DNA of 38,557 nt from Candidatus Shapirobacteria bacterium. GTDB taxonomy: Bacteria; Patescibacteriota; Microgenomatia; UBA12405; UBA6130. The stretch lies in the NCBI GenBank assembly GCA_027039485.1, contig JALWDZ010000013.1:1-38557 (forward strand). The letters are read 5' to 3'. Under the pieces are notes generated by a model. The model was not told where the DNA came from, did no database searches, and was given only the letters and a program-made list of their open reading frames with translations. This document shows positions 35,961-38,557 of this stretch, piece by piece. The position numbers and the translations under genes are program-made. Positions within the stretch are counted from its first letter, which is position 1. Every line of letters starts with the position of its first letter.

Positions 35961-37676
35961 CTACATCTTCTCCAGCGGCTGGATGCCGAGGGTTTCCAGG
36001 CCGAGGCGGAGAATGACCGTCGCCGCCTGAACCAAAAAGAGGCGGAATTGGCTCCGCTTTTGATCAGCCAGCCCTAGAACGCGGTGCTTTTGGTAAAAAA
36101 GATTGAACTTTTGCGCCAATTGAAAAAGATATTGGGCCAAAAAATGGGGGGCAAACTGGTTGGCGGCGCTGACAAGCACCTCAGGAAATTGGTAATAAGT
36201 CCGCAAAAGGGCCAATTCTTCGTCGTTCAATCGGGCCGGCAGCCGGGCCGCTTTCACCTCCCCACCCCGGGCCAAGATGCTCCGCCCCCGGGCATAGGTG
36301 TACTGCAAATAAGGCGCCGAATAGCCTTCGATGGCCAAAATCTTGTCCCAATCAAAAACAATGTCCCGCTGGATTTCCTGCTTGAGGTCGTTAAACTTGA
36401 TGCCGCCAACGGCCACCGCCTGGGCCACGGCCTCTTTCTCGGCCGGGCTTAAATTTTGGCCGCTGCGCTTGACCAACTGGCGGGCCCGACGCAAGCCTTC
36501 GTTGATCACCTCTTCAAGGTGGAGCGTCCGCCCCCGGCGGGTGGAAAATTTGCCCCGTTGGCCGCGGATTAAGCCGTGGCCAAGGTGGACCAATTGCCGC
36601 CGCGAGATGTAGCCCAACCGCTCGGCCGCCAAAAACACTTGCTGGAAATGGAGCCGCTGTTCGCCGCCAACCTCATAAACAATCAGGTCGGGGTGCCACT
36701 TTTGAACCCGGAATTTAATTGTTGCCAGGTCGCGGAGGAGATAGGTCGTCGCCCCGTCCGACTTGACCAGCATCGCTGGTACCTTCAAGCCCGGCAGTTT
36801 CATCACCAGCGCCCCCCGGCTTTTTTCCACCAAGCCCCGGCGGCGGGCATCAGCCAAAACTTGGTCCATCCAGCCCTGAAAATAGTAGTAAGACTCGCCG
36901 AAAGCATAGTCAATCTTGACCCCCAAAAGCCGATAGATGCGGTCAAATTCGGCCTGGCTGACCCGGACGCAGGCTTGCCAAATCCGCTTAGCCTCCCGGT
37001 CCCCTTCCTCGAGGCGGCGGAACCAGCGGCGGCCTTCTTTTTCTAGCTGGGGATTTTGGGCCGCCCGGCGGTGAAATTCAACATAAAGCTCTTCTAGCTT
37101 AGCCACTGTCAATTTGTCAAGGGGAATTTTTTGGCTCTTGATCATGTAAATCAGGCGGCCAAATTGAGTTCCCCAGTCGCCGAGATGGTTGTCGCCGATA
37201 GTCCGCCAGCCGAGAAGGCGGTAAAGGTTGTAAATCGCCTGGCCAATGTTGGTTGACCGCAAGTGGCCGATGCCAAAACTTTTGGCAATGTTGGGAGCCG
37301 AATAATCAATGACTACCGTTTTGCCATGGCCAATTTTGGCTAACTGTTGGCGAAATTTTGATTCATCAACAATGGCGGCCGCCTGGGCCAAAAGGTAGTC
37401 CGGGCGGAGCCAAAAGTTGACAAAGCCGGGCGGGGCCGCTGCCACCCGGGCCACGCCCTCAATTGGAGGCAATTTGAGGGCTAAAAGTTTGGCCAGATCC
37501 AAGGGGCTAGCCAATTCGGAGCGCTGCTTTTTCAATTGGGAAAAGGCTAACAGCGGCCAGTTGGTGGCATAGTCGCCGTGGTCGGGCCGGTCGGGATGGT
37601 CTAGCTGGACGGGAATTTTAGCCCCTAAACTCTCCCCTGCCGCGGCCACCGCCCGCCGAATTTCCTCGCTAATCAT
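35961..37676 (-). CDS. argS: Arginyl-tRNA synthetase
   Basis: The 571-residue product has the class I HIGH-type motif in SAPNIAKSFGIGHLRSTNIG. It also has the N-terminal ArgRS additional domain (first about 110 residues), WGTQFGRLIYM, and SAPYLQYTYARGRSIL. The C-terminal DALR anticodon-binding domain ends LGLETLGIQPLEKM. It charges tRNA-Arg, two of which (TCG, CCT) are encoded at 23.7 kb. A canonical KMSKS is not evident; RGKFSTRRG sits in its place, as in many ArgRS. TATAAT 5 nt before the ATG gives a leaderless start. Confidence 0.97.
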   Translation of the reverse strand: MISEEIRRAVAAAGESLGAKIPVQLDHPDRPDHGDYATNWPLLAFSQLKKQRSELASPLDLAKLLALKLPPIEGVARVAAAPPGFVNFWLRPDYLLAQAAAIVDESKFRQQLAKIGHGKTVVIDYSAPNIAKSFGIGHLRSTNIGQAIYNLYRLLGWRTIGDNHLGDWGTQFGRLIYMIKSQKIPLDKLTVAKLEELYVEFHRRAAQNPQLEKEGRRWFRRLEEGDREAKRIWQACVRVSQAEFDRIYRLLGVKIDYAFGESYYYFQGWMDQVLADARRRGLVEKSRGALVMKLPGLKVPAMLVKSDGATTYLLRDLATIKFRVQKWHPDLIVYEVGGEQRLHFQQVFLAAERLGYISRRQLVHLGHGLIRGQRGKFSTRRGRTLHLEEVINEGLRRARQLVKRSGQNLSPAEKEAVAQAVAVGGIKFNDLKQEIQRDIVFDWDKILAIEGYSAPYLQYTYARGRSILARGGEVKAARLPARLNDEELALLRTYYQFPEVLVSAANQFAPHFLAQYLFQLAQKFNLFYQKHRVLGLADQKRSQFRLFLVQAATVILRLGLETLGIQPLEKM

Positions 37677-37925
37677 AGGTAATTATACAAAAAATTTAGA
37701 ACTAGGTAATTAGAACTTGGAGCTTAGAACTCAGAGCTCAGTAAAGAGAAGAAGATTAAATAATAAATAATATAGAATATCAGGAAAAATCAGGTAATCA
37801 GGGAAAGAGAATCAGAGATCAGAAAAACAGGGAAAGTTAATCTGATACCCTGATACCCTTTCCCTGGTAGGTCATTTTTAGATGTTTTACCACAGATAGT
37901 CAGGCACAAAAATGTCCCAAAATCC
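37677..37925. repeat. Composite repeat and word repeats
   Basis: GAACTTGGAGCTTAGAACTC words, then a reverse copy of the composite repeat (about 37738-37866), then the CAGGCACAAAAATGTCCC lead-in of the next REP-like copy. Confidence 0.7.
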
Positions 37926-38012
37926 CCCCTAAAGTAGGGGTAAACCCGAGGTGTAAAGGGTAAAACACCTCCGAGGTGTAATGCACTCCGCCAGCCGGCG
38001 GAACACCTCGGG
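37926..38012 (+). repeat. REP-like repeat, palindrome-insert subtype
   Basis: CCCCTA..TAGGGG hairpin, full arms, inner ACACCTCCGAGGTGT. TCCGCCAGCCGGCGGA replaces the CTTG of the promoter subtype. Confidence 0.9.
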
Positions 38013-38327
38013 AGACATCTATATAAATGTCAAATTCCAAACAAATTCTAATTACCAAAATCCTAGTCCGCCGGCTGGCAGACTAAACAATGTTCAAATG
38101 ACCAAAATTCAAATGTTCAAAACATTTCTTCTTCTCGTCATCCCGCCCTTTCGTGAGAAAGGGCGGGATCTAGCGAAGCGCAAAGTCGCTGGCATCCGAA
38201 CTTGGGTTTACTCTCGTGCGCCTTCGGCTAGATCCTTCACTTCGCCTGGCGGCTCGTTCAGGATGACTTCCTAAGATACTGAGTTCTAAGTTCCAAGTTC
38301 TAAGTTCCAATAACCTAGTTCCTGGCC
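38013..38327. repeat. Repeat-filled intergenic region
   Basis: CAAATTCCAAACAAATTC words, a TAGTCCGCCGGCTGGCAGACTA palindrome and a CCCGCCCTTTCGTGAGAAAGGGCGGG hairpin (each in two parts) are present. TTCAGGATGACTTCCTAAG and GTTCCAAG words follow. The 97-aa ORF here is repeat-derived. Confidence 0.7.
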
Positions 38328-38557
38328 CTAAAGTAGTAAAAAGAGTCCCAGGAGGGCGGTGGAAATGCCGGTGAAAACGGCCGCCCAGGTTGAATCGCCA
38401 AAGCCGGCATTCATAATTGTCGGCTGTGGCGTCGGCGTGGCGGCTGCCGTTGGCTCTGGCGTTGGTGTTGGTGCTGAGGTTGGCTCTGGCGTCGGAGTCG
38501 GGGTTACCGTTGGCTCTGGCGTTGGCGTGGCTGTTGGGCCCGGGGTCGGGGTTGGAG
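38328..38557 (-). CDS. C-terminus of a Pro/Thr-rich surface protein (5' end outside window)
   Basis: On the minus strand one open frame reads TPTPGPTATPTPEPTVTPTP and similar repeats. It then reads QPTIMNAGFGDSTWAAVF and a hydrophobic C-terminus (GISTALLGLFLLL) ending in TAG. The pattern is a flexible extracellular stalk followed by a C-terminal membrane anchor without a basic tail or LPxTG. The ORF track misses it because no start is in the window. The linker resembles that of the 9645 lipoprotein and the remnant at 21918, so this protein style recurs. Confidence 0.8.
   Translation of the reverse strand, partial: PTPTPGPTATPTPEPTVTPTPTPEPTSAPTPTPEPTAAATPTPQPTIMNAGFGDSTWAAVFTGISTALLGLFLLL

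Noticed and set aside
37981-38274. 97-aa ORF
   Set aside because: Runs from a REP-like copy through other repeats. No gene-like features.

Overview
This 38.6 kb window looks like chromosomal DNA from a small-genome bacterium of the Candidate Phyla Radiation (Patescibacteria; a Microgenomates-like lineage is my best guess). The grounds are short single-domain proteins, many genes without recognisable families, minimal core genes (argS, folD, pth, mreB, ftsH) scattered without their usual partners, GIY-YIG and MNT/HEPN mini-modules, and tRNA genes that mostly lack an encoded CCA. UGA is used as an ordinary stop (mreB ends in TGA), so the recoded Gracilibacteria/SR1 code does not apply. The phylum placement is inference; no rRNA is present.

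Layout. 0-4.3 kb: ASCH-domain protein, a small membrane protein, a Tat-exported lipoprotein with a Cys/His amidase-like pattern, and an M16 zinc protease. 4.3-4.9 kb: tRNA-Asn whose 5' end is duplicated around a GIY-YIG gene. 5.2-6.4 kb: DUF134 regulator fused to a zinc ribbon, then a DUF72 protein. 6.6-11.2 kb: unknown genes and a Pro/Thr-rich lipoprotein with a strong promoter, a long structured leader and an elaborate terminator. 11.3-15.6 kb: an MGMT-like/HAD fusion, a REP-associated tyrosine transposase (RAYT) between two copies of a REP-like repeat, a stomatin/SPFH protein and a GT4-type glycosyltransferase. 16.2-20.0 kb: HExxH protease candidate, MreB and a WecG/TagA/CpsF glycosyltransferase. 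20.3-23.7 kb: a two-gene unknown operon, tRNA-Ser with a second GIY-YIG gene, a 31-bp tandem array, a cobalamin riboswitch with no B12 gene beside it, and a RelE-type toxin-antitoxin pair. 23.7-25.4 kb: two tRNA-Arg genes, Pth and FolD. 25.5-31.9 kb: unknown and membrane proteins, and FtsH. 32.5-37.7 kb: MazG-like hydrolase, MNT/HEPN toxin-antitoxin pair, ParB-like protein and ArgS. 38.3 kb to the end: the C-terminus of a Pro/Thr-rich surface protein.

Two genome-wide habits stand out. First, about twenty genes have a TATAAT-like box only 5-9 nt before the start codon and no Shine-Dalgarno, so their mRNAs should be leaderless. Shine-Dalgarno sequences appear only at a few starts, such as the lipoprotein, the 20.9 kb operon and the internal start in the DUF134 gene. 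Second, intergenic DNA is packed with repeat families. The main one is a double-hairpin element (CCCGAGGTGT...ACACCTCGGG; about 14 full or partial copies). It flanks the RAYT gene, and in some copies carries a TTGACA box that makes it a mobile promoter. Other families are nested 16-bp palindromes, an approximately 110-150 bp composite and arrays of GTTCCAAG-like words.

The best candidates for undescribed biology are the GIY-YIG genes inserted at duplicated tRNA ends (seen twice), the RAYT/REP-like mobile promoter family, and the orphan cobalamin riboswitch.
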